Below, one piece after another: positions 21,413-32,949 of a DNA stretch of 64,000 bases (position 1 is its first letter; every line of letters begins with the position of its first letter). This DNA is from Platerodrilus igneus. Its lineage: Eukaryota > Arthropoda > Insecta > Coleoptera > Lycidae. Made by a program: the position numbers and the translations under genes. The stretch spans positions 186,001-250,000 of the forward strand of contig JARFIW010001345.1 of NCBI GenBank assembly GCA_036346225.1, read 5' to 3'. The notes under the pieces were generated by a model. It saw only the letters and a list, made by a program, of their open reading frames with translations. It did no database searches and was not told the DNA's origin.

Positions 21413-23017
21413 TACTATGTAATTTGTAGATTAGAATAGGATAGATAGGTCATAGGACAGTTTAGGGTAGGCTAGCATGTTTATATTTTATCTATTAAAA
21501 AGATAAATGTGTATATACCCCTTATTAAAAAGTTAAATAGGTGTCTTAGAAATCGAAAGTAACAATTAATTAATTTAAAGTAGGAATTTTAGAGTTAATT
21601 AAGAGAGAGAGAGAATGAAAATTAATTTCAGTTGAGACTAGTTTTGGCACAGCAGACCAACCGTTAGATTTATTTATTATTAATGATTTTCGTAGTAATT
21701 TGTGGGGGACGAGCATAAAAATTCCAGGAATGTAAAGACCGTTGTCGTTTATCTACAGAATTAAGAGAATTAAGGATGGACAAATTAAGGTTGTTAGAAT
21801 TTGATGTCGGTTATGATTTTGGGTTTCGAAAAGTGTAGCAAACGGCTATCAAGTTACTGAGAAAACTAAACAACAGGGGGGTGCCTTTGATCTATATAAC
21901 CATCTGAAAGGGGGTGAGAAGCTCTCTCCTATTTTCGCTCGTCATCGACGTTTAACTCAAGTAGTAGTCAATATTATTCTGTGCTTCTTAAAAAGTTGTT
22001 ATTACACACAAAGTTGGTGTTCATCGTTTGAAAATATTGAAGCATATGTAGAAATAAAAAGCGAAGCTTTTCTTGGTCATGTAAGTACAGACTACTTTTA
22101 TTTTGGTTGTTGGGGCTTGCGAGGCGTACTAAGAAGGATCTGCAATTGTGAATACATCACATAGTGGTTTGCTGATGGTATATAGAGTAGTAGAGAAGTT
22201 CAGGAAGTTTGGATGCACTATCTATGGTCTGGTGGAGAGATTTGGATAGCTGCGTGCAGACAGGAATGGTGTGACTCAACTGGGGAGCGGTTCCATAACT
22301 TAGGATTATTATTGATGGCGTCATCATAGAGGGCTGGATTGTGGATGTAGGCGTTGTGATGGTTACATGTAACACATTTTTTTACAAACGTTGTTGTTGA
22401 GCTTTTTTATGTGTTGACACTTTGTGCTTTTTGAGTGTTTATTTTTATTAATCCTATAAACTCAAGAATTTATTGAACTTTATATTTAAAGGAAAATATG
22501 TTTATGTAGGAAGGGATATGTAATATAATGATAGAAAGGTCATTTATGTACAAAGTAAAGAGGACTTTTGTTGTTGCAGTGCTATAATTTTGCACATAGG
22601 TTTAAACGAGTTTTACTGTGAGCATACATTAAGACAGGGGTTAAAGTCAGGTCTGAAGTTAGCCCACTTACTTTAATTTGAATATTTGTAAAATGGGAAA
22701 AATTTGATTCAACCACATTTTAAAAATGAATTGTTTTCTTATCAACGATGTGTAGGTTTATGTATGTGAACTGTTGCAATGGACAAAGTTTTGAAACTAG
22801 CATTTTTTTGTGTAAATAGAGAGTGACAATTTTGGTAATTACGTTTTTTTTTTTGGATAGGATTGTAGGGAAGAAATTTTCAGAGTACAGCATGGTGGCG
22901 GTTAGGTAAAGTTTGATGTTTAGCAATCCAGGTAGTTTCCTTTAACAATTCATAACATACATATATATCTATATATAGGAGGGAGCGAAGCAGCCGAGGT
23001 GAGATTTGTAGTATTTA
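21413..23017 (+). mobile_element. LTR-like repeat family D
   Basis: A 1.6-1.7 kb unit between (AT)n tracts. TATATAAC at 21893 precedes AAGCTCTCTC at 21919, and its end has GAAGCAGCCGAGGTGAGA, close to the GTGAGCAGCCGAGGC near the end of family A. It is followed by two primer-site-like modules. It is not otherwise alignable by eye to A, B or C, so I treat it as a further family. Short minus-strand frames (22157-22375, 22720-22926) have no recognisable product. Confidence 0.55.
21893..21928 (+). promoter_or_regulatory. LTR-D core promoter: TATA box and start motif
   Basis: TATATAAC, then AAGCTCTCTC 26 bp downstream. Confidence 0.45.
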
Positions 23018-23110
23018 TGACGCCCAAAAGTGTGGGGCTTTTTCCAGCGGAAATTCAGAGCATTTTTATGACGGCCCAACTCTGGGGCTTGGAAAAAGGA
23101 AATTTCGTGG

Positions 23111-23111
<1 letters not shown>
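23018..23111 (+). repeat. Two primer-site-like modules after LTR-D
   Basis: GACGCCCAAAAGTGTGGGGC (from 23020) and GACGGCCCAACTCTGGGGCT (from 23070), each after a TTTATGA-like spacer. The block ends CGTGGCA and enters (AT)n. Confidence 0.65.

Positions 23112-23151
<40 letters not shown>
23112..23151. repeat. (AT)n tract 11
   Basis: Dinucleotide run between family D modules and family B copy 2. Confidence 0.95.
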
Positions 23152-23156
<5 letters not shown>

Positions 23157-25150
23157 AGATTTAAAAGGGTAAATAGGTGTAGACAATAAAATTTTAGCGC
23201 CAAATTAATTAATTTATATAGTGAAAAACGGAGGGTATTAAGGTATTTTTCTATATTTAAATTGAAGTGTTAAAATTACATAAGGAATGAAAATTTTAGA
23301 GTACAGAAACAACTCAAGGATACGCATAATTAGTCATAATTTCTTTTAATCAAACGCATGAAAGCAAAAAGGGAGCGTGCTTGCATAGAAAATCCATTAT
23401 TTCAAACGCAAATGTTGTTCGTTTTAAAAGCCAACGTTTATACCAATACTACGAAGCAGAGAATCTAGGAATTGTTATTTTCAAACAGTCGATAATTTCA
23501 AGAAACACCTGTTGGTTAAATGTTACGTTCAGAGAATATTAAACGAGCGTTAAGATAGAATTCCATAGAAATTGTTTTCAACGGTCGATTAGTATAAACT
23601 GGTAAATAACAAATATCTTGAGGAATGAGTGGTATAAACAATCGATAATATACAACAGACAGAGAGAAATATAAATGAAGCGTTGCATAGAAGTCACGTA
23701 GCATATACGGCTATTTGTGAAGAACGTCTACAATATCGATTTTCTGTAACTCAAGTGGGGTTTTAAAAGGAGACAACAGATATGTGTAGAACAGAGATAA
23801 ATGCTGATAGGTGGAGCGCTGTGACGACAGAAAATTATATCATTGGTTGATAGCGAACAGTTCTCCAGAAGTGCTCGTACGTGTAGGTAGGAAAGGCAAT
23901 TCTATGTAAACAGCACGACGGACGGGAGAAATGTTTCAGAACTCAGTGTCGGTTACATTAAAAAATTTCGGAAGCAGCTTTGAAAACAAGCTTTACACTT
24001 GAAACGGGTTCCGTTGGGGGGTTTTGGAACAATATAAATACACGGAAAAAGTATTAAAGCTCTCTTTCTTTCCATCAAGATCTGAATGCGGGTTCAGATA
24101 TACAACATAATAGTCAAAGCTTTCGGTTATAAATTTGCGTCTGTTCCGTACAGTTACATTAAACATCCTATTAGAATTTATAAAGGCGGTAGTAGCGAAC
24201 CGCTGGTTATAAATGTGATTGCACGAGTTAGTGCTTATTTAAATTAAAGGTGCCGTTATTACGACAAAGTAATTGAATGGATGGATGGTATTTGGGGTAA
24301 ACAGAACTGAAAGCAATTTGTATGCGTGAAATATCTGGTGTGGAATGTTACTGTTGAGACGAATCTAGTATCTTGAGAAGTACAGTAATGGTATCGGAGA
24401 TACTGTATGGTAGGGATCTATGGATGCGGGCCTCAGCGTAGTAGATGGACACAACGACGGGGGGTTTCTGGTAACCATCCCTAGCGGTGACAAAGAGTGA
24501 AGGTGTTTCCAAGTAATAAACTTGAAATTTCTGTTTTTATATAAACATTTGTGGATATTTTTGTGTTTGTGTGTATGTCTTATTGGTGACGTATTTATTA
24601 TTTGTAAAACTTGTTTAAAAAGGAACATGTGCAGAACAATTTAATAATTTTGAGTATTAAAAAAGGTTTATTGATGATATATTGAGATTTAGTCAGGTTA
24701 TAAATTGTGGTTGTAAGGAGTAAACGGGTCTGTAGATTTGTTTTCAATAATGCAAGGTTTACAAAGCATTTACAAAAACTGGGTTATAATGAGCTCACCT
24801 TAGACCAGTATGAAGTCAAATTAGGGTTACATGTGGGGCCCATCTACTCATATCTACTCGAATTTGTTTAAAGTAAATATAAAAAAATCAAGGACTTTAA
24901 AGCATTCAATAAATTGAGCTGGTAATAATTGTACCAAACTGTTTGTACTCATGTGTAAATATTTTATCTGTTAATATGGGTAAATAAAGGGTTGTATGGT
25001 TGTTGTATTATTTTGGTAATTTCGTTTGATGGTGTGTGAGTGTGAGAGAGGTATGTACGTGAAAATAGGTATTCAAAAAGAGGCCGTTTGCTGAACTAGC
25101 CAGGGTGAGCAAAGTAATTCAAAGACATTAAAAATAAAAGCGTAAGAATT
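23152..25150 (+). mobile_element. LTR-like repeat family B, copy 2
   Basis: Homologous to 6390-8399 at moderate identity. TATAAATA at 24033-24040 and AAGCTCTCTT at 24057. It is bordered by (AT)n on the left and by a primer-site-like module plus (AT)n on the right. No internal region. Confidence 0.7.
24033..24066 (+). promoter_or_regulatory. LTR-B core promoter: TATA box and start motif
   Basis: TATAAATA with AAGCTCTCTT 24 bp downstream, identical in spacing to copy 1. Confidence 0.5.
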
Positions 25151-25169
25151 TTTTTAAATTTTTTTTGAA

Positions 25170-25219
25170 AAATTTTATTTTGACCCAGGTGGGGCACGAA
25201 TTTTACTGAGGTTCCACGG

Positions 25220-25221
<2 letters not shown>
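25170..25221 (+). repeat. Primer-site-like module after LTR-B copy 2
   Basis: TTTTGACCCAGGTGGGGCAC and GAATTT, then CCACGGCA running into (AT)n: a shortened module of the same plan. Confidence 0.5.

Positions 25222-25256
<35 letters not shown>
25222..25256. repeat. (AT)n tract 12
   Basis: Dinucleotide run directly after CCACGGCA; the last tract of the left chain. Confidence 0.95.
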
Positions 25257-25257
<1 letters not shown>

Positions 25258-25260
<3 letters not shown>

Positions 25261-25588
25261 TAAAGAATATGTAAATTTAATTAGTCTTAAAATAATATTA
25301 AAGAATGAAATTTATTGGCAAGTGACTCAATATTAGCCACAAGGGCATCCTGTCGACGCGTTTCGCCCTAATTGGGGCTCATCAGGACAGGAGTAGTAAA
25401 GATGTAATATTTAACACGAACACATTATGGGAAGTACAGCATCACCTAGCCCACAATTTGTGCCTTCGTGCTGTTTCACCTGGCTTTGCAGGTTTTATCA
25501 ACAGTCGGCACGGAGGAGATCCGGTTCAACTGCCTTTTTCCTTAGCCAAAAGGTTATAATTATAAAGAATATGTAAATTTAATGAGTC
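25258..25588 (-). mobile_element. Penelope-type fragment flanked by about 30-bp direct repeats
   Basis: A direct repeat of about 30 bp (ATTATAAAGAATATGTAAAT then TTAAT) stands at 25256-25288 and again at 25557-25589, with a few differences, and looks like a target-site duplication. The roughly 270 bp between them contain a complete hammerhead on the minus strand and no coding frame. The fragment is read as a truncated Penelope terminal region. Confidence 0.6.
25348..25392 (-). ncRNA. Hammerhead ribozyme, complete
   Basis: Minus strand: stem I TCCTGTC/GACAGGA, seven perfect pairs (25392-25386 with 25354-25348); core CTGATGA; stem II GCCC/GGGC with loop CAATTA; GAA; stem III ACGCGT; C17 at 25355. 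Every invariant hammerhead position is present. The minimal palindromic stem III is the form found in Penelope-type and related retro-elements and is thought to favour dimers. Confidence 0.88.
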
Positions 25589-27888
25589 ATTAAAACTGTA
25601 TATTTTTATATTTACTTCAAATGTTTTCATTATTCATATTTGTCAGTCATTTTAGTTAACTATTTTATGCTAGGTAGAAACGCTCAAGATTGTTTTGTTA
25701 ATTATGTTAGTTGAACAAAAAAATGATTTTTGTTCTTAAACTGCCATTATTTCATTGAGGATTGGCGGCATTTAGGATCAGTAACGAGAATTAACTATAC
25801 AAAAACAGACCGAAGTTGAAGCTTCAGAAGTTGGAGCATGAAAGTAATCAACAGTGAACTCATGTATTTTTAAAGTAAGGACCTGAGGCTCCTGGTCAAC
25901 GGATCTGCTCCCCTCTCGGTAAGTCGGCTATGAGTGCATAAATTACATGTTTTCCGAATGGGAAAATGCAGTGTATATTATATTGAAAGGAAGATTGGGT
26001 TGCGTATGCTGGTTGGGTAGGGTGGAGGAGGATCTTTAGAATTTGTGCGTTTCTGCGTGTTGAAATTTAGGGCCACTTTACATAATTTAAATAGAAATGT
26101 TGAAAATTTAAAGTTATAAGGCCAAAACATGCACTCTTCTGCTATTTTTGATATCTTGCAAAATTTATTGTATCTTTGAACCACTGTATCTCGACATCTA
26201 TCGGGTCAAAAAGTGTTGGCAACTAAAATTATAAGGAGATTTATTGCTCGTCAACCTTGAAAATAGGGTGTTTTCCCCTAATACTCCATAGTTTAGAAGT
26301 TATAAGCGAAAATTGAAAAGAATTTTGAGGTGTATCAGTTCCACTCAGTTTAGCGGATTATCCTCAAGATAAAAAACTCATATTCCACTCCACAGAGCAC
26401 CCACTAACGACATGCCTAATATCATTAACTTCGGAATACTTTCCAGATTCCTCCCTCTCATTTATTACCTGCCACTTTGACTGGAAGTACTTTAGGAATG
26501 ACAGTACTGAGTTGACGCATGAATGCTTAAACATGCGAATTGAAAATAGTTATATGATTGACGTCCAAAATTAAGAATGCGTACCATAATAAATTTTAGG
26601 AACACGGGCTGTTCTTTATAAAGCACGCTCATCTTTGATTTAGGTTAACTAAGCGAAAGAAGCCAATAGTGAACAAACTTTGCTTAATATTTTTACTGCT
26701 TGATTCATTGATATGGTACAGCTGCTAATAGAAGTTTCCAACACCATCGTATATACAGTTTGTGATACTCTGTAATGCTAAATTAATATAAATCTTCTAG
26801 AAGCGTCCTTTTCATATGTACTACATCAATAATTTTAGGTTAACGCTGAGCTATGTATAAATGTGCAATGCTAGCTAAGGTGTGAATAAAGCACGCAATT
26901 ACTATACAATGAAAATTAATGTAACAGTTAATAAAAACTGTGATATTTGTTGTAGAAAATGCTAAAAATGTGTTAAAAGTGTGCATGTTTTACGCGTAGA
27001 TATTTACTACGGTAACAGGGGCATTTCCCACTAATTAAGCGTAAAATTTTTCTGCAAATATTCTGTCAAATTGCAAATCCTCCTTCCTGCTACCAAAAAT
27101 TTAGGCTGAAATAAACGCAAAAGAAGTTGCGGCTGCTAACTGTTTTATTATACGGCAGCACTGCGAAAATAAGAACCAACCACCGAAAGATAGTACACTA
27201 GTGTTTCGAATATCAGTTTCTAAAGCTCAGATAGCCCACATAATCATGTGATATATAATAAACTTTAAGAGAAGCTTATAAGAAGAATAATATAGCACTA
27301 TCGCGTTGTATCTGTTAAGTCATCGTGTTATGAAGGATAAAAATGTACTCGTAATTCCTTTACGTAATCTCTTGAATCGTATTTATCTGTGCGCAGTCTT
27401 TCCGAAACACCAAATATTCAAATGAAGTATCATAACTCTGAAAGAGTAACAATCAATGTTAGTATCTAACATTCTACAACCGAAATTTGTTGGAATGTTT
27501 TTAGTAAGGCTTAGCTTGCTAGAATTTTTATTTCTTTGGCAAGCATTTAAAAATTTATAATGCTTATGATTCTACAAATACTACTGGAAAAAGAACATTT
27601 CCTCGGTAGCTTAGTTTTGTAAATATTTTGCAGAACTAGGTCTTAGTGTGTTAAAACTTCACAAAATAGTCAGATGCAGTATTCGTCTTCACTGCTAATC
27701 GAACGTGTGTGTAACTCCTAATTTGTATGCCCATATACCTACATTTATATTATAACTATGAAGTTAATAGAGTTAAGAGTTATATATATTATTAGCAGTA
27801 GGATTGACCAATCCGGGTGCCTCCCCCCCCCCCCTCTAACCTAGGCTTTACATGTAAATTTCTATAAGGAGGATCTGCAGGGAGGGAT
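25589..27888. other. AT-rich stretch, no gene recognised
   Basis: No coding region supported. A short block at 27481-27600 resembles 32661-32800 in the same orientation. A run of 14 C residues interrupted once by T lies at 27823-27836. Confidence 0.3.
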
Positions 27889-28695
27889 TTCCTCCTTGCT
27901 TCCTCCTTGCTTCCTCCTTGCTACCACCTTGCTTGATCCTTGCTCCCTCTTGCTTCTTCCTTGCTCAGATATCCTCACATCAGCCGTTTTGAATACGTCA
28001 CACCCTCCTCCTTTGATTACGTTACAGCGCCACCGACACAAATTCCTTCACGTTTGTCGGGATTCTGGCACAGATCTACCTAATGGGGATCCCATTGGAT
28101 CCACCCGATCCACCTGATCCACCGGATCTACCACTCGGAGCATTTTTTCTTAGGGTAAGATACATAAGTTTCCAACCCGAAATTTTTTAAAACTAAACTG
28201 CAGGAACGCGAATAATAACTACACCATGCACGACAACTTCATACTTCTTCTTAGCGCCTTAAGATTCCCAAGAATTTATCTACATTCACGCAAAATTATA
28301 GCTCTCTTGCAGCTCATACCTAAAAGAAAATCCAAAAGCCATTCTTAAAACTTTTTATTAGACAATTTTTACTAATGTAAGTTTTGTAAACCATATTTCT
28401 AAATACATATTCACAGTTTTTATTCTTAATCTAGAGCTCCTCATATCGGCTTATACTTATTAATACTTATTTCTAAATAGAGCACTTTCTCCAAAGACCA
28501 ACCGGACCCACGTGTTTCAAATTCCTCTGATTTTGTTCTCATGGTTTCGCTTAAGAACTCGTACCTATTTTTCAGATTACTAGAACATGTTATAACCATA
28601 TTTTTTGTGTTAAAGGATTTCACATCGGTAGTCCCTTCTCCTATTTTTGTGTAGACGCCGTAGAGTTTGCAATTTACTTTTATGGCTGTATGACA
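27889..28695 (+). repeat. Left inverted arm
   Basis: Reverse complement of 30345-31157 with scattered differences. The outer tip carries about five CTTCCTCCTTG units, and 28090-28130 carries GGATCCACC-type 9-bp repeats. Confidence 0.85.
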
Positions 28696-28700
28696 ATAAT
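28441..28700 (-). pseudogene. Truncated copy of zinc-finger protein, C-terminal domain only
   Basis: Minus-strand frame open from about 28700 to 28441, with a conserved piece beginning TAIKVNCKLYGVYT, then KSFNTKN and ending LEISINKYKPI. Unlike the right-arm copy, this one has no stop codons in the stretch before KSFNTKN. The zinc-finger half is missing because the inverted arm stops at about 28695. In the family as I know it the protein continues well past this point, so this is a fragment at both ends. Confidence 0.55.
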
Positions 28701-29879
28701 TTAATCTTCTTTAGCATTCTCCGCCGGTAGTTCTATCTAGTATTGCAGAAGTTTAAAAATTCTAAGATCATTAGTTTTGATAAATGATAGATGCCTGGAA
28801 CTTCTCGGAATAAAAATAAAGCGCGTCTAAGAGATCTAAAAGTTAAGATCTTTTTTAAAGTTTCCAAGTACGTAGCACCTGCCATTGGGAAATGGTAAAA
28901 ATGTTAATAGGCGATTATTAATAGTGGTTTAGAAAAAATAGTAGTTGCCTTGGACTAAATAAAATAACTTAGACTGATTAAAGTATATGATCACATATTT
29001 CCGTACACATCCACACACATCTGCTTACGCCCATATACGGACATGGCGATGTCGGTAATTTTGTTTAACAATTACTAGGAAAGGTACGTTAGGTGTTAGT
29101 ATGTGGAAGCCAATTGGATTGTTGGATTGAAAAAAAACGGTGCGGTGGGATGCATGGCGGTTCCTGTTAGAATAGTCAAAAGTGGTTAATCAATCGTATA
29201 ATACGTTTAAAAATGTAAAATGTGTAAAAGCCTTCATGAGCAATATACTCAAAAAGAAGGTATAGGATGGTGCATTGCCGCGGTCCTAGCATTAAAAAAA
29301 AACGACACTTTCCCAACCAACTACAAGAATAGCAGTCGCACAGAGAAGGGGTGCGCATGTCTTATACAGCGCACTGTTACTATAACATATGTTAGTTTGT
29401 AGGTAGCTTGAACGTGTAATTGATTACGACTTAAAGGTCCCTTAGAGGTTTAAAAATTCTAGACCATTGTCGTCTAAAAAATGTTTGGAAATTACCCGAA
29501 TGGGATCGGGTCGAAGTATAAGTTAGACGGATGATTGACCGAGATTTTCCTACTATTTACGAGCGAAGCGGAAGTTAACAGTCGCCAAGCATCTAATTCT
29601 CTATTTGGATGGTATCGAGTACTTGCCGGCTCTAGAAATAATTACGTGATACCGACCGCTATGCGGAAGATTGCGTTCTAGAAAATGAGCAACCTACGAT
29701 AGTACGGAATACATGGTATTAATGCTAATTGGTTTAGTGACTGTGCTTGCACACTCTTCGTATGCCTTCGGCAATCTTCGGTTGTTTCCAAAATGTATAT
29801 GAACCATGGCGCTACACGTAACGCTTCAGTTATAATTTATACTCCTTGAAAGCTGGTCAAAGAAGAATGCTGTCCGAAA
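28701..29879. other. Centre of the palindromic element, no gene recognised
   Basis: No coding frame of note. The two 60-codon frames at 29176-29402 lie on opposite strands over the same bases and are not supported. Confidence 0.3.
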
Positions 29880-30605
29880 ATGTTTTTAATTGCAACTTTT
29901 ATGGTGCTTCTAATACTTGGCACATGTGGTGTAACATCGTTCAGGGTTAAGTTTATACGTCCGTCTGCAACAAAGTACTTAAACTGTGGGTCTTGCGGTA
30001 TCGCTTTTACAAGTAAGGACAACTCACTGCGACACAAAGAAAAACAGCACGGTATGTTATTAAGCGGTAAGTGTTCAGCTCCGCCGATTGTTGAAGGGTC
30101 TTATCCAAAAAGTAAAGTGTGCGATTTGGAAGTGAAAAAGATAACGTATTCAGCACACTTGAGGAGCAACAGACATAAAAATGCAACAGTTACCGCTACT
30201 GGCGAGGATGGTGTAGAAATGATTAGCACGGCGTTTAACAACCGTATGGTTAGCTATCGCATAAAGAACGACAGTACCGACGATAAAGTGTCCAGATTTC
30301 TTTGCAAGCAGAAAGAGCAGCTTATTCGATTAATCAATGAAAAAAGAACACAACATACAGCAATATAAGTTAATTGCAAACTCTACGGCATCTACACAAA
30401 AATGTGAGAAGCGACTACCGATGTGAAATCCTTTAACACAAAAAATATGGTTATAACATCTTCTAGTAATCTGGAAAATATGTGCGAGTTCTTGCGCGAA
30501 ACCATGAGAACAAAATCAGAGGAATTTGAAACACGTGGGTCCGGTTGGTTTTTGAGGAAAGTGCTGTATTTAGAAATAAATATTAATAAGTATAAGTCAA
30601 TGTGA
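29880..30605 (+). pseudogene. Zinc-finger protein with Polinton-associated domain, two stop codons
   Basis: One reading frame of 242 codons interrupted by stops at 30366-30368 (TAA) and 30402-30404 (TGA). Residues 38-59 form a C2H2 finger (CGSCGIAF, then SLRHKEKQH; spacing C-2-C-12-H-4-H). A second, partial finger-like segment follows (CDLEVKKITYSAHLRSNRHK), with only one cysteine. Then AFNNRMVSYRI and, after the stops, KSFNTKNMVITSSSNL and LEININKYKSM. The hydrophobic first 35 residues are not part of the usual domain, and the ATG at 29880 may not be a true start. The second half lies in the inverted arm. Confidence 0.6.
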
Positions 30606-31157
30606 GAAGCTCTAGGTTAGGAATTAAAAATTGTAAATATGTATTTAGAAATGAAATTTACAAAATTTAAACTGCATGAGTTAAAATTGTCAAATTAAAA
30701 GTTAGTTTCTGGATTTCCTTTTAGGTATGTGCTGTAGGAAAGCTATAATTTAGCGTGAATCTAGATAAATTCTTGGAAATCTTAAGGCGTTAAGGGAAAG
30801 TATGGAGTTGTCGTGCATGGTGTAGTTTTTATTCGCGTACCTGCGGTTTAGTTTTAAAAAATTTCTGGTTGGGACACATGTATGATACCCTAAGAAAAAA
30901 CGTTTCGAGTGGTGGATCCGGTGGATCAGGTGGTTTGGGTGGATCCAATGAGTGGATCCCATAGGGTAGATCTGTGCCATATTCTCCACAAACGTGAAGC
31001 AATTTGGCTCGGTAGCGCTGTAATGTAATCAAAGAAGGCGGGTGTGACGTAATCAAAATTGCTGATGCTGCGGTGTCCATGCAATCAGGGAGCAAAAAGG
31101 GAGCAAAGAGGAAGCAAGGAGGAAGCAAGGAGGAAGCAAGGAGCAAGCAAGGAGGAA
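30345..31157 (-). repeat. Right inverted arm
   Basis: Inverted copy of the left arm; the outer tip has AAGCAAGGAGG units at 31110-31157, the inner array GGTGGATCCGGTGGATC at 30911-30955. Confidence 0.85.
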
Positions 31158-32949
31158 CTTATGAGTTCTAAAGTAGCTTGCAGTTCTCTGTATAACATCA
31201 AATACAAAACTCATATTTTCTTATACACAGTACACAGAAATTAGTTCCATAAAGCGTTGTTGTGCTTTTTTTCTATTGATTTGTATTGAGATCAATTCTA
31301 CTGCGTTGTTTTTCCAGAAGTGGCGTGAAATAACCACGACTATCACCGGTAGCGTTCTGTGAGAACTTATACTCTTTTTCTGGAGTGATGAGATCTCTTA
31401 CTAAACCACGGAATTTTACTAAAGCATAACTCGCTCGATTTTCATATTAACTTACTTTTTCAGGATGCTGTTGAAATCATAACTTTTACTCAACTTATTG
31501 AATTATGTAAGGATACGATATCGATGCTTTTGCCTGTTGAATTTTACTATTCTGTTTTTAAAATTTTCGAATAAAATTCAGAGGATGTTGATTCTGATCA
31601 TGATTTTGAAAGTGCGGCTTATTTAGCACGATTACGAGTAAATTATTGTCTCCAACACTATCCTAATGGAAACCATTGTTCCCTTTCTCTAAATTCGAGT
31701 TTTAGATGTAACACAAAAGTTCTCAATACTTCTTTGCATTTCGGACTTTTTTGGTTAGTTGAATAACCTTCAACACCTGCGTCATCTTAAGGCAGTTTTA
31801 TGACATGCCAGGTTATCAAATCATTATACTTTCACATAGAAACACAATATAACCAAAATAGTATTCTCTTCGCGTTACAATATGCTAGTATACAACTACA
31901 TCAAATCACTTAACAAGGAGTCTGTTTCTACTTTATATCAAATGAATGACTGCTTAAATACTCTACAGCCCCTACATCGTTGACTTCTATGGATCTTTTC
32001 TTTCCGTGAATGGGAAATCTTTATGAATTTATAGGAGTTCGAAATTCACACTCTTTCGAAATTCAAAAATTTTAGTAAATTCCACTAGCCTATTTAAACA
32101 TCTAGCAGTAAATCATTTTATCAAAATTAGTCGTTTCCAATTAGTGTCATGTGCATTTATTTCGCCAGAGTTTTGGAAAGTCTTGTGCATCGTGCGAATT
32201 TGATTAGATCTACGTTTTTTAATGCTGCGGGTGACTCGACTGAGATAAGTTGTTTCCAGTACCACGCTGCCTTTAATACAGTGTAATTTCTTATACGTTT
32301 AGAGTCACACGTGCATTCTTATATTTGTGCAAATTCAGCATTAGCCTACCGAAAAACTTTTACGGTATAAGTAACGCCTGTGAGGCGCATACTGTACAAA
32401 CCATACGTCATTTTACTAAGAGAAGAATTATCGTCGCCATTACTCTAGCAATCGCACGAAGTCTTAGGAGAACTTTTCAAATAAATAAAATTATTGCAAG
32501 TAGGATTATAGGTTTAACGCATTGAATTCTAGGTTAATTCACCCTCAGGAACAAATAGACACTACGAGAAACAACAAAAAGAGTAAGGCAGTAAATTACA
32601 GATATTAAGAATAAAGAACCATCGCTTAAAAGAGTAACATTGAATACGGAATTCAAAATTGTAATTTACTATTTGTTGGATATTTTTTTGTAGAGATTAG
32701 CCTACTAGAATTTTTAATTTCTTGAAGAGCTATTTATAATTTAGAACGATTATGGCTTTGCAAACCCTACTAACACGTACTTTGCTAACAAATATTGCCA
32801 CAACTTCGATTTATAAACTGCATAGGATGCGTAACTAAAACTCAACCACACTATTGTTTTAAAGGTTGGTAAGTAGCAATACGAACAACAATTTTTTATT
32901 TAATAGCGAAATTTTTGCAGATATATTAAAAATTAGTGTATGATACACC
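31158..32949. other. AT-rich stretch, no gene recognised
   Basis: No supported gene. 32661-32800 is distantly similar to 27481-27600, so the DNA on the two sides of the palindromic element may share an old repeat. Confidence 0.3.

Larger units (their letters stand above)
27889..31157. mobile_element. Palindromic DNA element with long inverted arms, Polinton-like gene remnants
   Basis: Two arms of about 800 bp are inverted copies: 27889-28695 and 30345-31157. From the outside in each has a tandem CTTCCTCCTTG (AAGCAAGGAGG) array, a CGCCACC/AGCGCTGTAAT segment, a tandem GGTGGATCC-type array, a conserved block and a coding piece. The 1.65 kb centre holds a zinc-finger reading frame on the plus strand. 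The conserved coding piece (KSFNTKN, then EEFETRGSGW, then LEININKY) recalls the N-terminal part of large arthropod proteins that accompany protein-primed DNA polymerase B in Polinton-like elements. That family link is from memory and not tested. No polymerase, integrase or capsid gene is present. Confidence 0.6.

Noticed and set aside
27881..27960. CRISPR-like array in the CTTCCTCCTTG repeats (and at 31080-31157)
   Set aside because: Direct short tandem repeats without spacers, and the genome is clearly eukaryotic.
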